Source: PALSA-555 sp963821325
GTDB lineage: Bacteria > Actinomycetota > Acidimicrobiia > IMCC26256 > PALSA-555
DNA length: 64,000 nt
Direction of reading: 5' to 3'
Assembly: GCA_963821325.1 (NCBI GenBank)
Contig: CAWGDC010000005.1
Coordinates: 186,001-250,000, forward strand
A program made the position numbers and the translations under genes. Below are positions 1-8,905 of the stretch, piece after piece; within the stretch, counting starts at the first letter, position 1; every line of letters begins with the position of its first letter. The notes beneath the pieces were generated by a model that saw only the letters and a program-made list of their open reading frames with translations, had not been told where the DNA came from and did not search any database.

Positions 1-1
1 G

Positions 2-304
2 GTGCTCGCGATCCAGGAGCAGATGATCCGCCGCTACGCCGACGGCACGCCCCGCACCAAGCACGTGACGACGAACCTCGTCATCGACGCCGACGAGGCC
101 GCCGGCACCGCGACGGCGCCGCTCGTACTTCACCGTCCTCCAGCAGGTCGACGACCATCCCCTCGAGATCGTCATCGCCGGCCGCTACCACGACCAGTTC
201 GCGTGCCGCGACGGGACGTGGCACCTCACCGAGCGGGTCGATCCTACTGCGACCTCATCGGCGACCTGAGCCGCCACCTCACCGTCGACCCGTTCCGCGC
301 CTGA
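2..304 (+). CDS. SnoaL/NTF2-like protein, 3' part, frameshifted
   Basis: Cut by the window edge; the GTG at base 2 is probably internal. Read across shifts near 120-125 and 235-245, the protein has a SnoaL-like C-terminal half with GRYHDQF, then DGTWHLTER and a YCDLIGDLSRHL tail. SnoaL-like folds are small cone-shaped dehydratases, isomerases or binding proteins. They are common beside lipid and steroid catabolic genes. The substrate is unknown. The first shift looks like one extra C, because removing it restores a continuous GTATARSYFTV reading. Family assignment rests on short motifs only. Confidence 0.55.
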   Translation: MLAIQEQMIRRYADGTPRTKHVTTNLVIDADEAAGTATAPLVLHRPPAGRRPSPRDRHRRPLPRPVRVPRRDVAPHRAGRSYCDLIGDLSRHLTVDPFRA

Positions 305-306
305 GC

Positions 307-1099
307 ATGCTGCACGTCGAGGATGCCGGCGCGGGTCCGGCTCGTCACGCTCGACCGACCCGAGGCCCGCAACGCGCTCGACACCGAGCACTACCACGGC
401 GCTCGCCGACGCGCTCGACGGCGCCGCGGCGGCCGACCGACCTCGCCGTCGTCGTCCTCACCGGCACGGCCGGCGCGTTCTGCGCCGGGCAGGACCTCGC
501 CGAGATGGGCCGCCTGGCGACGACCGGCACGACGCACCGAGGACCGCACCGGGCACGGGTTCCAGCGCTTCATCGCCACGCTCGGCGCGTTCCCGAAGCC
601 GATCGTCGCCGCGGTGAACGGCCTCGCCGTCGGGCTCGGCGTCACGATGCTGCCCTACTGCGACCTGGTGCTCGTCGCCGACGACGCCCGGTTCCGCACC
701 CCGTTCGTGAGCCTCGGCGTGGTCCCCGAGGCCGGGTCGAGCTTCACGCTGCCGACCCTGCTCGGCCCGCAGGCCGCGGCGCACGCGCTGCTGACCGGCG
801 CGTGGCTCGACGCCGCCGACGCGCGAGGCGTGCGGGCTCGCCTGGCGCGTCTGCCCGCCCGACGAGCTGCTCGGCGAGGCGCTCGACGTCGCCCGCGCCA
901 TGGCCCGGATGCCGCTCGTGTCGCTCGTCGAGACGAAGCGGCTGCTGCGCACCGGCTGGCTCGACGCGGCCGCCGCCGCCCGCGAGCGGGAGGAGGCGCT
1001 GTTCGCCCGCCTGACCGGCGGGCCCGGCCAACCGGGAGGCCATCGCCGCCTTCTTCGAGAAGCGCGACCCCGGACTTCACCAACCTGGCACCCGAGTAG
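307..1099 (+). CDS. Enoyl-CoA hydratase/isomerase (crotonase), several frameshifts
   Basis: The pieces join into a crotonase of about 262 residues, normal for the family. In order: VRLVTLDRPEARNALDTE, VVVLTGTAGAFCAGQDL (oxyanion-hole segment), PKPIVAAVNGLAVGLGVTM, VSLGVVPEAGSSFTLP (active-site segment), then a C-terminal helix region ending DFTNLAPE. Reading it needs seven shifts, each fitting one extra base, so the gene is likely intact in the organism. It should hydrate or isomerise an enoyl-CoA in a beta-oxidation-like pathway. It starts 2 nt after the preceding stop and is followed by a ferredoxin gene. Confidence 0.8.
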
Positions 1100-1131
1100 A
1101 GTCCCGGGCGCGGGGGACTGGAGGAGGCGAG

Positions 1132-1332
1132 ATGGCCTGGAAGGTGGTGGTCGACTTCGACGTCTGTGAGAGCAACGCCATCTGCATGGGCATCGCTCCC
1201 GAGGTGTTCGAGGTCCGCGACGACGACTTCCTCTATCTCCTCCAGGAGGAGCCGCCCGACGACCTGCGCCCGAAGGTGGAGCAGGCGGTGCGGCAGTGCC
1301 CGAAGCAGGCGATCTCCATCGTCGAGGAGTAA
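1132..1332 (+). CDS. [3Fe-4S] ferredoxin of the P450-partner type
   Basis: A 66-residue acidic ferredoxin. Cys12 and Cys18 (CX5C) and Cys56 followed by Pro are the three ligands of a single [3Fe-4S] cluster; the usual fourth Cys is absent. Such ferredoxins pass electrons to cytochromes P450 in actinobacteria. A strong ribosome site, GGAGG, lies 6-10 nt before the ATG. The only P450 in the window is at 14248-15447, so a pairing is possible but not shown by adjacency. The gene is undamaged in a stretch where its neighbours are frameshifted. Confidence 0.93.
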   Translation: MAWKVVVDFDVCESNAICMGIAPEVFEVRDDDFLYLLQEEPPDDLRPKVEQAVRQCPKQAISIVEE

Positions 1333-1364
1333 GCGCCGACCCCTCCGTCCCCCCAGGCGGGCTC

Positions 1365-2048
1365 GTGAGCGACCAGCCCAACATCGTCGACGGCCACGGC
1401 GCCGACGACGCCTGCCCGCCCGGACCCGAGCTGGCGCGCCTCGTCGCCGCGCTGCGCCGCGCCACCGACCTCGTCGTACGGCCCGGCGCGCTCCCCGGTC
1501 GTGCTCACCACCGCGGCCGAGGCCGTCGAGGACCGCGGTCGACGCCCTCGACGCGGTCGACCCAGCCGTGGCGGGCGTCGATGCCCGCCCGACCCCGCGT
1601 CGAGGTCGAGCCCCACGACTTCTTCCCGTTCAGCCCGATGATCGGGCTGTACAGCCCGCTCGCGCCGCCGCTGCACTGCGAGCTGCGCGAGGGCGCCGTC
1701 GTCGGCCACGCCGTGCTCGGCGCCGCGTACGAGGGACCGCCCGGCTGCGTGCACGGCGGGATCATCGCCGGGCTCTTCGACGAGCTGCTCGGCGTCGCCA
1801 ACATCGCCGGCGGCGTCGGCGCCATGACCGGCACGCTCACCATCACCTACCGCAGCCCCACCCCGCTCTACACCGAGCTGACCCTCGCGGGCCACGTCGC
1901 GGGCATCGAGGGCCGCAAGGTCCGCACCGAGGGGACGCTCCACGCCGACGACCGGCTCTGCGTCGAGGCCCACGGGATCTTCATCCTCGTCGAGCACGAG
2001 CGCTTCGCCCGCCTCGCCCGCACCCACGGCGCGACCACCCCACCGTGA
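1365..2048 (+). CDS. PaaI-family hotdog thioesterase, frameshifted
   Basis: The start is GTG 1365. The intact C-terminal two thirds contains a hotdog-fold acyl-CoA thioesterase domain: FSPMIGLYSPLAPPL, then AYEGPPGCVHGGIIAGLFDE, where the HGG turn and following acidic residue form the catalytic region, then TGTLTITYRSPTPLYTEL. Three +1 shifts lie between about 1485 and 1600. It resembles the thioesterase at 36188-36844 in length and layout. Likely role: hydrolysing acyl-CoA intermediates to release CoA. The stop overlaps the next start by GTGA, suggesting translational coupling with the phosphatase gene. Confidence 0.8.
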   Translation: MSDQPNIVDGHGADDACPPGPELARLVAALRRATDLVVRPGALPGRAHHRGRGRRGPRSTPSTRSTQPWRASMPARPRVEVEPHDFFPFSPMIGLYSPLAPPLHCELREGAVVGHAVLGAAYEGPPGCVHGGIIAGLFDELLGVANIAGGVGAMTGTLTITYRSPTPLYTELTLAGHVAGIEGRKVRTEGTLHADDRLCVEAHGIFILVEHERFARLARTHGATTPP

Positions 2049-2786
2049 GCGAACGGCGCGTCGCTCTCGCCGGGCCGATCAACTTCCGCGACCTCGGCGG
2101 CTACCCGACCGACACCGGCCACACCACCCGCTGGGGCCAGGTGTACCGCAGCGACTCGCTGCACCACCTCACCGACGACGACGGCGTCCGCCTCGCCGAG
2201 CTCGGGCTGCGCAGCGCCCTCGACTTCCGCGCCCACGACGAGCTCGACGAGGTCGGCATCGGCCGGCTCGGCGAGCTCGAGATCGAGCACGTCCACCTGC
2301 CCACCACCGACCGCGCCATGCACGTCGTCCGGCCGCCCAACTGGACGCCGCCCACGTCCGCCGCCGGGGTGTACCTCACCATGATGGAGCACGGCGCGCC
2401 CGCCTACGCGGCCGCGCTCGACCACCTCGCCCGACCCGCGACCGCGGCCCACCGTGTTCTTCTGCATGGCCGGCAAGGACCGTACCGGCGTCTTCTCCGC
2501 CGTGCTGCTCGGCGTGCTCGGCGTCCCCGACGAGACGATCGTCGCCGACTACGCGCTCACCCACGAGGTCATCGACGACCTCCACGCCCGCACCCGCGCC
2601 GTCCGCCCCGGCATCGACGAGATCTGGGACCGCCTCCCACCCGACATCCTCGGCGCGCACGCCGGCACCATGACCCAGCTCGCCACGCTCGTCGGCGACC
2701 GCTACGGGTCCTGGCGCGGCTACGCCCGCCAGATCGGCGTCGCCGCCGACACCCTCGACACGCTCCGGGCCGAGCTCGTCGCCTGA
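2045..2786 (+). CDS. Tyrosine-specific protein phosphatase-like (DSP/Y_phosphatase3), frameshifted
   Basis: It begins with the family signature GPINFRDLGGYPT and carries the P-loop FFCMAGKDRTGV. The Cys is the nucleophile and the Arg binds phosphate. The residue before the Cys is Phe where His is usual, a real oddity that may alter the nucleophile pKa. One +1 shift near 2440 separates the N-terminal part (frame of GTG 2045) from the P-loop part. Corrected length is about 246 residues, typical for this family. It overlaps the thioesterase by 4 nt. The substrate could be a phosphoprotein or a phospholipid. Confidence 0.82.
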
Positions 2787-2791
2787 GCCGG

Positions 2792-2797
2792 TAGCGT
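2792..2797 (+). promoter_or_regulatory. -10 box TAGCGT for a probably leaderless gene
   Basis: TAGCGT ends 9 nt before ATG 2806 and no ribosome site lies between, so transcription would begin at or next to the start codon. No -35 match is evident. Confidence 0.5.
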
Positions 2798-2805
2798 CGG
2801 GCCGC

Positions 2806-3750
2806 ATGACGCGCTTCGGGTTGCAGCTCCCCAACTTCACGTTCGGCGACGGCCCGCTCTTCCCCCAGTTCCTCGACGTCGCCACCGCCGGAGAGTCCGC
2901 CGGGTTCGCGTCGCTGTGGGTGATGGACCACCTCTACCAGCTGCCCGCCCTCGGCGGCGCCGACCGGCCGATGCTCGAGGCCTACACCGTGCTCGGCGCC
3001 CTCGCCGCCCGCACCGACCGGGCCGAGCTCGGCACCCTCGTCACCGGCGTCACGTACCGCAACCCGGCGCTGCTCGCCAAGCTCGTCACCACCGTCGACG
3101 TCATCTCCGGTGGCCGGGCCGTGCTCGGCATCGGCGCGGCGTGGCACGACATCGAGCACGTCGCGTTCGGCTACGACTTCCCGTCCGCGGGTGAGCGCCT
3201 CGACCGGCTCGAGGAAGCCGTGCAGATCTGCCGCGCCATGTTCACCGAGCCGTCCGTGACGTTCCACGGCCGCTACTACCGCGTCGACGCCGTCCAGAAC
3301 GTCCCCCGGCCGGTGCAGCCCGGCGGGCCACCGATCATGATCGGCGGTGGCGGCGAGCGTCGCACCCTCGCGCTCGTCGCCCGCTACGCCGACCGCTGCA
3401 ACGTGTCCGGTGACCTCGACACCGTCCGCCACAAGCTCGACGTGCTGCGCCAGCACTGCGCCGACGCCGGACGCGACCCGGCGACGATCACCACCACCCG
3501 GCTCGGGTCGCTGTTCCTCGCGCCGACGGCCAGCGCCGCCGACGAGACCCGCCGCATGATCACCGACCTCGCCGGGGCCGAGTTCGTAGCCGGCGCGACG
3601 ATCGGCACCGCGGACCAGGTCACCGAGCAGGTCGCCGCCATCCTCGACGCCGGCATCGACGAGCCGATCTTCAACCTCCCCTTCGCGCCCCCCGACACCG
3701 TCCGCGAGGTCGGCGCCCTGCTCACCCGCCAGTTCGGCGACGGTCCGTAG
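2806..3750 (+). CDS. LLM-class F420-dependent oxidoreductase
   Basis: A complete 314-residue luciferase-like monooxygenase-family (TIM-barrel) protein. It opens with FGLQLPNF, followed by ESAGFASLWVMDHLYQLP, LGTLVTGVTYRNPALLAK and the SGGRAVLGIGAAWHDIEH segment that lines the cofactor site in F420-dependent members, then PVQPGGPPIMIGGGGE. Family members use F420 or FMN for hydride transfer or oxygenation of varied substrates. It probably has its own promoter and stands alone between the thioesterase/phosphatase pair and the membrane proteins. A second family member lies at 52906-53886. Confidence 0.9.
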   Translation: MTRFGLQLPNFTFGDGPLFPQFLDVATAGESAGFASLWVMDHLYQLPALGGADRPMLEAYTVLGALAARTDRAELGTLVTGVTYRNPALLAKLVTTVDVISGGRAVLGIGAAWHDIEHVAFGYDFPSAGERLDRLEEAVQICRAMFTEPSVTFHGRYYRVDAVQNVPRPVQPGGPPIMIGGGGERRTLALVARYADRCNVSGDLDTVRHKLDVLRQHCADAGRDPATITTTRLGSLFLAPTASAADETRRMITDLAGAEFVAGATIGTADQVTEQVAAILDAGIDEPIFNLPFAPPDTVREVGALLTRQFGDGP

Positions 3751-3761
3751 CCGCGCGACGC

Positions 3762-3796
3762 ACCCCGCGTCGGCGGTCGTCGGCGCGTCGCGGGGT
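3762..3796. terminator. GC-rich inverted repeat after the LLM oxidoreductase
   Basis: ACCCCGCG at 3762-3769 pairs with CGCGGGGT at 3789-3796 across a 19-nt loop; an alternative pairing of GCGACGC with GCGTCGC overlaps it. There is no T-tract. It may act as a hairpin terminator, but this is weak evidence in such GC-rich DNA. Confidence 0.3.
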
Positions 3797-3830
3797 CGCG
3801 GCCGAACCGCTCACCCTGACGTCGGCCACG

Positions 3831-3836
3831 TAAGGT
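3831..3836 (+). promoter_or_regulatory. -10 box TAAGGT for a probably leaderless gene
   Basis: TAAGGT ends 7 nt before ATG 3843, the spacing expected when the start codon is also the transcription start. No Shine-Dalgarno motif is present and no -35 is evident. Confidence 0.55.
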
Positions 3837-3842
3837 TCCCCG

Positions 3843-5423
3843 ATGGCCGTCGACACGCCGGCGCGACCCGCGCCGCCCGACACGTCCGGCCCCCGGCCCC
3901 TCGTTCCCTGGATGGCGCTCGCCGTCGCCGGGGTCCTCGTCGTCACGACGGCGCTGCGCTTCACGACGAAGTCCGACCTGTGGCTCGACGAGGCCCTCTC
4001 GGTCAACATCGCCCGGCTCCCCCTGTCCCAGCTGCGCGCCGCGCTCCGCCAGGACGGCGCGCCGCCGCTCTACTACGTCCTGCTGCACTTCTGGGTCCAG
4101 GCGTTCGGGATCGGCAACGTCGCCGCCCGGTCCCTCTCGGCCGTCCTCTCGGTCGCGACACTGCCCCTCGCCTGGCTCGCGGGCCGGCGCCTCGGGGGCC
4201 GGCGCGTCGCCTGGCTGACCGTGCTCCTCGTCGCCGCGTCGCCGTACGCCGTCACGTACGCGACGTCCGCCCGCATGTACTCGCTGATCATGCTGCTCGT
4301 CGTCGCCGGCTACGTGGTCACGCTGCGGGCCCTCGAGCGGCCCACCTTCGGGTGGCTCGCGCTCGTCGCGCTCGTCACCGGGCTGCTCCTCTACACCCAG
4401 TACTGGTGCCTGTACCTGCTCGCCGTCGCCGGGGCGCTCCTCGTCATCCGGGCGGTGCGGGCCGGGCCGGGCGCCGCGCGGCGGAGCACGACGCGGGTCA
4501 TCGCCGCGGTCGTCGTCGGCGGGCTGACGTTCATCCCGTGGCTTCCCACCTTCGCCTACCAGAACCAGCACACCGGCACCCCGTGGGGCGACCCGCAGGT
4601 CCCCTGGTCCGCCGTCGCCGAGACGGTGCTGCGCTTCGCCGGCAGCAACCAGCACGGCGAGACCTACCTCCTCTTGTTCGCGCTCCTCACCCTCGTCGTG
4701 TTCGGTGTCTTCGGGCGCGGCCGCGACGACACCACCATCGAGCTCGACCTGCGCACCCAGCCGGCCACCCGCCGGGAGGCGGTCCTCGCCGCGGGCACGC
4801 TCCTCCTCGGCACCAGCGTCGGGTTCGTCGCCGGCACGGCGTTCGACGCCCGCTACCCGTCGGTGATGTTCCCCTTCTACGCGCTGCTCGCCGCCGTCGG
4901 GATCACGTGCTTCACCAACCGGTGGCTTCGGGTCGGGGTCGTCACGGTCGTGGTGACGTTCGGCGTCATCGGCGGGATCCGCAACTACACCGAGAACCGG
5001 ACCCAAGCCGCGCAGTCGGCCGACATCATCGCCGCGTCGGCTCGCCCGGGCGACGTCGTCGCCTACTGCCCCGACCAGGTCGGCCCGTCCGCCAGCCGGC
5101 TGCTGCGCACCGTCCCCGGGCTCCGACAGGTCACCTTCCCCGACGGCGCGTCCCCCGACCGGATCAACTGGGTCGACTACGCGCCCCGCATGCAGGCCGC
5201 CAGCCCGCCGGCGTTCGCCGACCGCGTGCTGCGCCTCGCCGGGCCGCACACCATCTGGTACGTGTACGCGACCAACTACAAGCACCTGCAGGGCAAGTGC
5301 GAGGGCGTCGCGGCCGCGCTGGGCCAGCAGCGACCACCCGACGGGCGGGTCGTGCCCGTCGAGTCCATCGACCAGTTCGGCTCGAACTACGAGTCGATGG
5401 GGCTCACCATCTTTCGCCCCTGA
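3843..5423 (+). CDS. Polytopic GT39/ArnT-like glycosyltransferase (PMT_2 superfamily)
   Basis: A 526-residue integral membrane protein with about ten hydrophobic helices. The first loop after helix 1 carries LWLDEALS with Asp49-Glu50, the acidic motif typical of GT-C fold enzymes that use polyprenyl-phosphate sugars. The C-terminal roughly 130 residues are a soluble extracytoplasmic domain with YCPDQVGPSASR. It probably moves a sugar onto a lipid, glycan or protein outside the membrane. The next gene is another multi-helix protein of similar style, so both may serve envelope glycan assembly. Donor and acceptor are unknown. Confidence 0.75.
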   Translation: MAVDTPARPAPPDTSGPRPLVPWMALAVAGVLVVTTALRFTTKSDLWLDEALSVNIARLPLSQLRAALRQDGAPPLYYVLLHFWVQAFGIGNVAARSLSAVLSVATLPLAWLAGRRLGGRRVAWLTVLLVAASPYAVTYATSARMYSLIMLLVVAGYVVTLRALERPTFGWLALVALVTGLLLYTQYWCLYLLAVAGALLVIRAVRAGPGAARRSTTRVIAAVVVGGLTFIPWLPTFAYQNQHTGTPWGDPQVPWSAVAETVLRFAGSNQHGETYLLLFALLTLVVFGVFGRGRDDTTIELDLRTQPATRREAVLAAGTLLLGTSVGFVAGTAFDARYPSVMFPFYALLAAVGITCFTNRWLRVGVVTVVVTFGVIGGIRNYTENRTQAAQSADIIAASARPGDVVAYCPDQVGPSASRLLRTVPGLRQVTFPDGASPDRINWVDYAPRMQAASPPAFADRVLRLAGPHTIWYVYATNYKHLQGKCEGVAAALGQQRPPDGRVVPVESIDQFGSNYESMGLTIFRP

Positions 5424-5484
5424 CCGCGACCCGACGCGGTGAACGCACCGCGCCGAGTCCCCGTGCGCACCGTCGGTGCCTGGC

Positions 5485-5490
5485 TACGCT
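5485..5490 (+). promoter_or_regulatory. -10 box TACGCT for a probably leaderless gene
   Basis: TACGCT ends 7 nt before GTG 5497. This decides the start in favour of GTG 5497 over the in-frame upstream GTG at 5476, which lies before the box. Confidence 0.55.
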
Positions 5491-5496
5491 CGCTGC

Positions 5497-6700
5497 GTGC
5501 CGGCGTCCTCCCGCCTGGCGGGGCCGCGGACGCGTGACACGATCCTCGCCCGGCTGAACCGTCCCGCCGGGGTCGCGGCGTCCGTCTTCCTCGCCGCCGT
5601 CGTCTTCGTCGCGCTCCGCCTCGTCGTCGCCGGCACCGGCGACATCAGCCACTTCGTCCTCGCGACGCGCGTCCCGTTCGTGAACCCGGCCACGGCCCCG
5701 AGCGGGCTCAGCCTGATCCACGGCCACCCCTACGACGGCGAGTTCTATTACCGCCTCGCCCTCGACCCGGCGAACCTCCAGAAGACGGCGTTCGGGATCA
5801 CCCTGGACGTCCCGTTCCGACTCGAGCGGATCGGCTACCCGTTCCTCGCCTGGCTCCTCGCCTTCGGGCAGGCCCCCCTCGTCCCGGCCTCGCTCGTGCT
5901 CGTCAACGTCCTCGCGATGGCCGCCATCGGGTACCTCGGCGCGGTCGTCGCCGTGGCGGCGAAGCGCCACGCCCTCTGGGGGCTGCTCCTCCCCGCGTAC
6001 TTCGGCCTGTGGTTCAGCCTCGCCCGTGACCTCACCGAACCGGTCTCCGCCGCGTGCCTGCTCGCCGCGCTGCTCGCGTACCGCCGACGCCGCTCCGTGC
6101 TCGCCGGCGGCCTCTTCGCGTACGCGGCCCTGAGCCGCGAGACCGCACTGGTGGCGATCGCCGCGCTCGCCCTCATCCGGGTGCTCGCCATCGCCCGCCG
6201 ACGCGCCCGACCAGGCCCGGCGGACGCGGCCTGGGCCATCCCGCTCGTGGCGTTCGCCGCGTGGCAGCTCACCGTCTGGGACACGACCCGCGAGGTGCCG
6301 CTCTCGTCGAACCTCCACGAGAACGCCGGCTCGTTCCTGCACCCGCTGGCGCACGCCGTCACGACCAACCTCAGCCGGCTGTCCCTCCACCATCCCGACA
6401 ACGACATCTGGGTCGTCGAGCTCGCCGTGCTCCTCGTCTTCACCCTCGGCGCCGGCGTGCTCGCTCCGCTCGACCACCGCGCCGGCCCACGAGCGCCTCG
6501 GGTTCGCGCTCTACCTCGTGCAGGCCCTGTTCCTGTCGTCGTACGTCTACAACGACCTCAGCGACCTCCGGGCGCTCGTGGAGCTCTACCTCTTCGCCGT
6601 CCTCGTGCTCCTCGGCTCGCGTCGCTCCCTCAAGCCCTACGCGCTCGCGCTCCTGCTCCCGCTCGCGCTCGCCGTCGGCCACCGCGTCGTCAGCCTCTGA
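5497..6700 (+). CDS. Polytopic membrane protein, putative GT-C glycosyltransferase, frameshifted
   Basis: About 400 residues after correcting one +1 shift near 6480. It has a hydrophobic helix from about residue 22, then HGHPYDGEFYYRLALDP in the first extracytoplasmic loop. The DGEFYY element recurs in uncharacterised actinobacterial membrane proteins related to GT-C mannosyltransferases. Eight or more helices follow, and the C-terminus after the shift reads ALFLSSYVYNDLSDLRALVE. Start chosen from the -10 spacing. It follows the GT39-like gene by 73 nt in the same direction. The function is inferred from topology and that single motif. Confidence 0.6.
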
Positions 6701-6772
6701 CGCCGAGCGACCGCGCGCCGGTCGCGCCAGACGCTTGACCGGCGTCACGAGGCGCGGGCGCGGTGTGTCCGC

Positions 6773-6778
6773 TAACGT
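6773..6778 (+). promoter_or_regulatory. -10 box TAACGT upstream of the ABC-2 exporter genes
   Basis: TAACGT ends 10 nt before ATG 6788 with no ribosome site between. TTGACC at 6735-6740 is too far upstream (32-nt gap) to be its -35. Confidence 0.5.
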
Positions 6779-6787
6779 CTCGGCCGC

Positions 6788-7816
6788 ATGCCGCGCTCCC
6801 GGCGCAACGGGCGGCACGGGGTCGCGAGGGCGAGCGAAAGGGGGCAGGTGGCGACGAGTCCCGAGCCGTCCGGCCGCGTCGTCGACGGTGCCGCCCCGCC
6901 GGTGATCACGGTCTCGGACCTCCACATGCGCTACGGCCCGTTCGAAGCCGTGCGAGGCATCGACCTGAGCGTTCAGCGAGGCGAGGTGTTCGCCTTCCTC
7001 GGCCCCAACGGTGCGGGAAAGACGACCACGACCGAGATCCTCGAGGGATTCCGTCGCCGAACCGGTGGTGAGGTGACGGTCCTCGGCGAGGATCCCGAGC
7101 ACGCCGACGCGTCATGGCGAGCCCGAGTCGGCGTCGTGCTCCAGGAATCGGAGCCAGAGCGAGAGCTGACCGCCTCGGAGTGCCTGCAGCTCTACGCGGG
7201 CTACTACCCCGCACCGCGCCCCGTCGGCGACACGCTCGCCCTCGTCGGACTCCAGGAGCAGGCGAACGTCGCCGCCAGCCGCCTCTCGGGTGGGCAACGC
7301 CGCCGCCTCGACGTCGCGCTGGCGCTCATCGGCGACCCCGAGGTGCTCTTCTTGGACGAGCCCACGACCGGCTTCGACCCATCGGCGCGACGGGCCGCGT
7401 GGGACCTCATCTCGGGCCTCCGCTCGCTCGGGGTGACCGTCTTCCTCACCACCCACTACATGGACGAGGCCGAGCACCTCGCCGACCGGGTGGCCGTCAT
7501 CGCCGCGGGCCGGATCGTCGCGGAAGGCCCTCCCGGCACGCTCGCCGGACGCGAGCACGCCCCGGTCGAGATCACCTTCTCGCTGCCGCCCGGCGCCACC
7601 GCCGACGACCTGCCCGACGCCGTGCGCCGCGGACTCGCCGAACGCGACAGCGATCGCGTCGTCGTCCATGCCGTGTCACCGCTCGACGTGCTCGGACCGC
7701 TCGTCCGCTGGGCGGAGGCACGTCACGCCGACCTGGCCGACCTCGAGGTGCACCATCCCAGCCTCGAGGACGTCTACCTGGCGCTCACCGCGCCCGAATC
7801 CGAGCCCAGCCGATGA
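6788..7816 (+). CDS. ABC-2 type exporter, ATP-binding subunit (DrrA-like)
   Basis: A 342-residue nucleotide-binding subunit. After a basic, low-complexity N-terminus of about 35 residues come VITVSDLHMRYG, Walker A GPNGAGKTTT, signature LSGGQRRRLDVALAL, Walker B VLFLDEPTTGFDP and the H-loop TTHYMDEAEHLADR. The C-terminal about 90 residues match the extra domain of drug- or lipid-exporter ATPases. GTG 6848, in frame and after a GGGGGCAG element, is an alternative start that would remove the odd N-terminus. The stop overlaps the permease start (ATGA), so the two form a transporter. The cargo is unknown. Confidence 0.93.
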   Translation: MPRSRRNGRHGVARASERGQVATSPEPSGRVVDGAAPPVITVSDLHMRYGPFEAVRGIDLSVQRGEVFAFLGPNGAGKTTTTEILEGFRRRTGGEVTVLGEDPEHADASWRARVGVVLQESEPERELTASECLQLYAGYYPAPRPVGDTLALVGLQEQANVAASRLSGGQRRRLDVALALIGDPEVLFLDEPTTGFDPSARRAAWDLISGLRSLGVTVFLTTHYMDEAEHLADRVAVIAAGRIVAEGPPGTLAGREHAPVEITFSLPPGATADDLPDAVRRGLAERDSDRVVVHAVSPLDVLGPLVRWAEARHADLADLEVHHPSLEDVYLALTAPESEPSR

Positions 7817-8637
7817 CCCCGACCGTCCAGCCGGCCGAACCGTCGGTCGCCGGTGGGCCGGCGGCCGTGGCGCGCCTGGCCCTGCACCAGTTCAACTACG
7901 ACCTTCGCGCCTTCTGGCGCAACGGCCAGTCGCGCTTCTTCACGCTCGCGCTGCCCGTGCTGTTCCTCGTCATCTTGTCGTCGGTGTTCGGGTCGCAAAA
8001 CGTGGCCGTTCCCGGCGGGCACCTCAACTCGTCCGTGTACTACGTGCCCGGCATCATCGCCCTGGGAACCATCGCGGCGTCGTTCGTGAACCTCGTGATG
8101 TCGGTCACCGTGCTCCGTGAGACCGGCGTCCTCAAGCGGCGGCGAGCGACCCCCGTGTCGGCGTCGTCGCTCATCATCGGTCGCGCCCTCACCGCCGTCG
8201 TCGTGTCCCTCGGGATCACCGCCATCCTGCTCGCGATCGGCTGGCTGCTCTTCGGGGCCACCGTCCCGGCCCGCACCGCACCCGCACTCGCCGTCACCGT
8301 CGTGGTCGGGGCGGTCTGCTTCTGTTGCCTCGGGTACGCGCTGAGCTCGGCCATCCGCAACGACGATGCCGCCCAGCCCATCACGCAGGCCATCATGCTG
8401 CCCCTCTACTTCATCTCGGGCGTCTTCGTGCCGACGAGCATCCTGCCGACCTGGCTCGCCGACGTCGCCAACGTGTTCCCGGTTCGCCACCTCGCCGCGG
8501 CGCTGCTCGTCGCCTACAACCCGCACACGAGCGGCGCCGGGTTCTCGGGCACCGACCTGCTGATCCTGGCTGCCTGGGGCGCCGCCGGGCTCGTCGTCGC
8601 GCTCCGACGCTTCAGCTGGCTGCCGCTCGGCCGCTGA
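7813..8637 (+). CDS. ABC-2 type exporter, permease subunit
   Basis: A 274-residue membrane subunit with six predicted helices: the first at about residues 42-60, then pairs around 85-105, 125-145, 155-175, 190-210 and 245-265. The segment FISGVFVPTSILPTWLADVANVFPVRHLA is split here only by description; it is the conserved loop and helix of ABC-2 permeases. It starts inside the ATPase stop codon by an ATGA overlap and completes a half-transporter pair. Together they would export a hydrophobic compound, glycolipid or drug. It may serve the membrane glycosyltransferases upstream, but nothing in the sequence proves that. Confidence 0.9.
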   Translation: MTPTVQPAEPSVAGGPAAVARLALHQFNYDLRAFWRNGQSRFFTLALPVLFLVILSSVFGSQNVAVPGGHLNSSVYYVPGIIALGTIAASFVNLVMSVTVLRETGVLKRRRATPVSASSLIIGRALTAVVVSLGITAILLAIGWLLFGATVPARTAPALAVTVVVGAVCFCCLGYALSSAIRNDDAAQPITQAIMLPLYFISGVFVPTSILPTWLADVANVFPVRHLAAALLVAYNPHTSGAGFSGTDLLILAAWGAAGLVVALRRFSWLPLGR

Positions 8638-8674
8638 GCACACCGAACGGCCGTCGTCGAAGGAGGACGAAACC

Positions 8675-8851
8675 ATGCCCGCCAAAGTCCAGACCCGCCC
8701 CGGGACCTGCCCGACGCACGGACGCGTGCAGGCGACACGCGAGCGCCCGGGCGTCACGTTCCCGTTCGTCGTCTACGGCTACCGGCTGTTCAAGGCCCGC
8801 CACGAGCCGTTTCACTGCCCGACGTGCGGCGCCGAGACCACGATGTCCTGA
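8675..8851 (+). CDS. 58-residue zinc-ribbon-like protein
   Basis: A very small gene with an excellent ribosome site (AAGGAGGA, 7 nt before ATG 8675). The product has CPTHG at residues 12-16 and CPTCG near the C-terminus, together a Cys3-His metal knuckle, separated by an aromatic stretch (FPFVVYGYRLF). Mini zinc ribbons of this kind are usually nucleic-acid- or protein-binding, or are orphan structural proteins. It sits 37 nt after the ABC permease and faces the minus-strand ligase. Function unknown. Confidence 0.7.
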   Translation: MPAKVQTRPGTCPTHGRVQATRERPGVTFPFVVYGYRLFKARHEPFHCPTCGAETTMS

Positions 8852-8905
8852 CGCGGCCCGCACCCGCGCCGTCTCCGAGCGGCGCACGACCGCCGCCGGG
8901 GTGCC

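Noticed and set aside
307..1099. Programmed frameshifting in the crotonase gene
   Set aside because: Seven shifts of the same sign in one short gene, without conserved slippery sites, fit read errors better.
5476..5496. Upstream GTG 5476 as start of the membrane protein
   Set aside because: The -10 box TACGCT lies between it and GTG 5497 with leaderless spacing, so 5497 is preferred.
6735..6740. TTGACC as a -35 for the ABC exporter
   Set aside because: The gap to the -10 at 6773 is 32 nt, far from 16-18.
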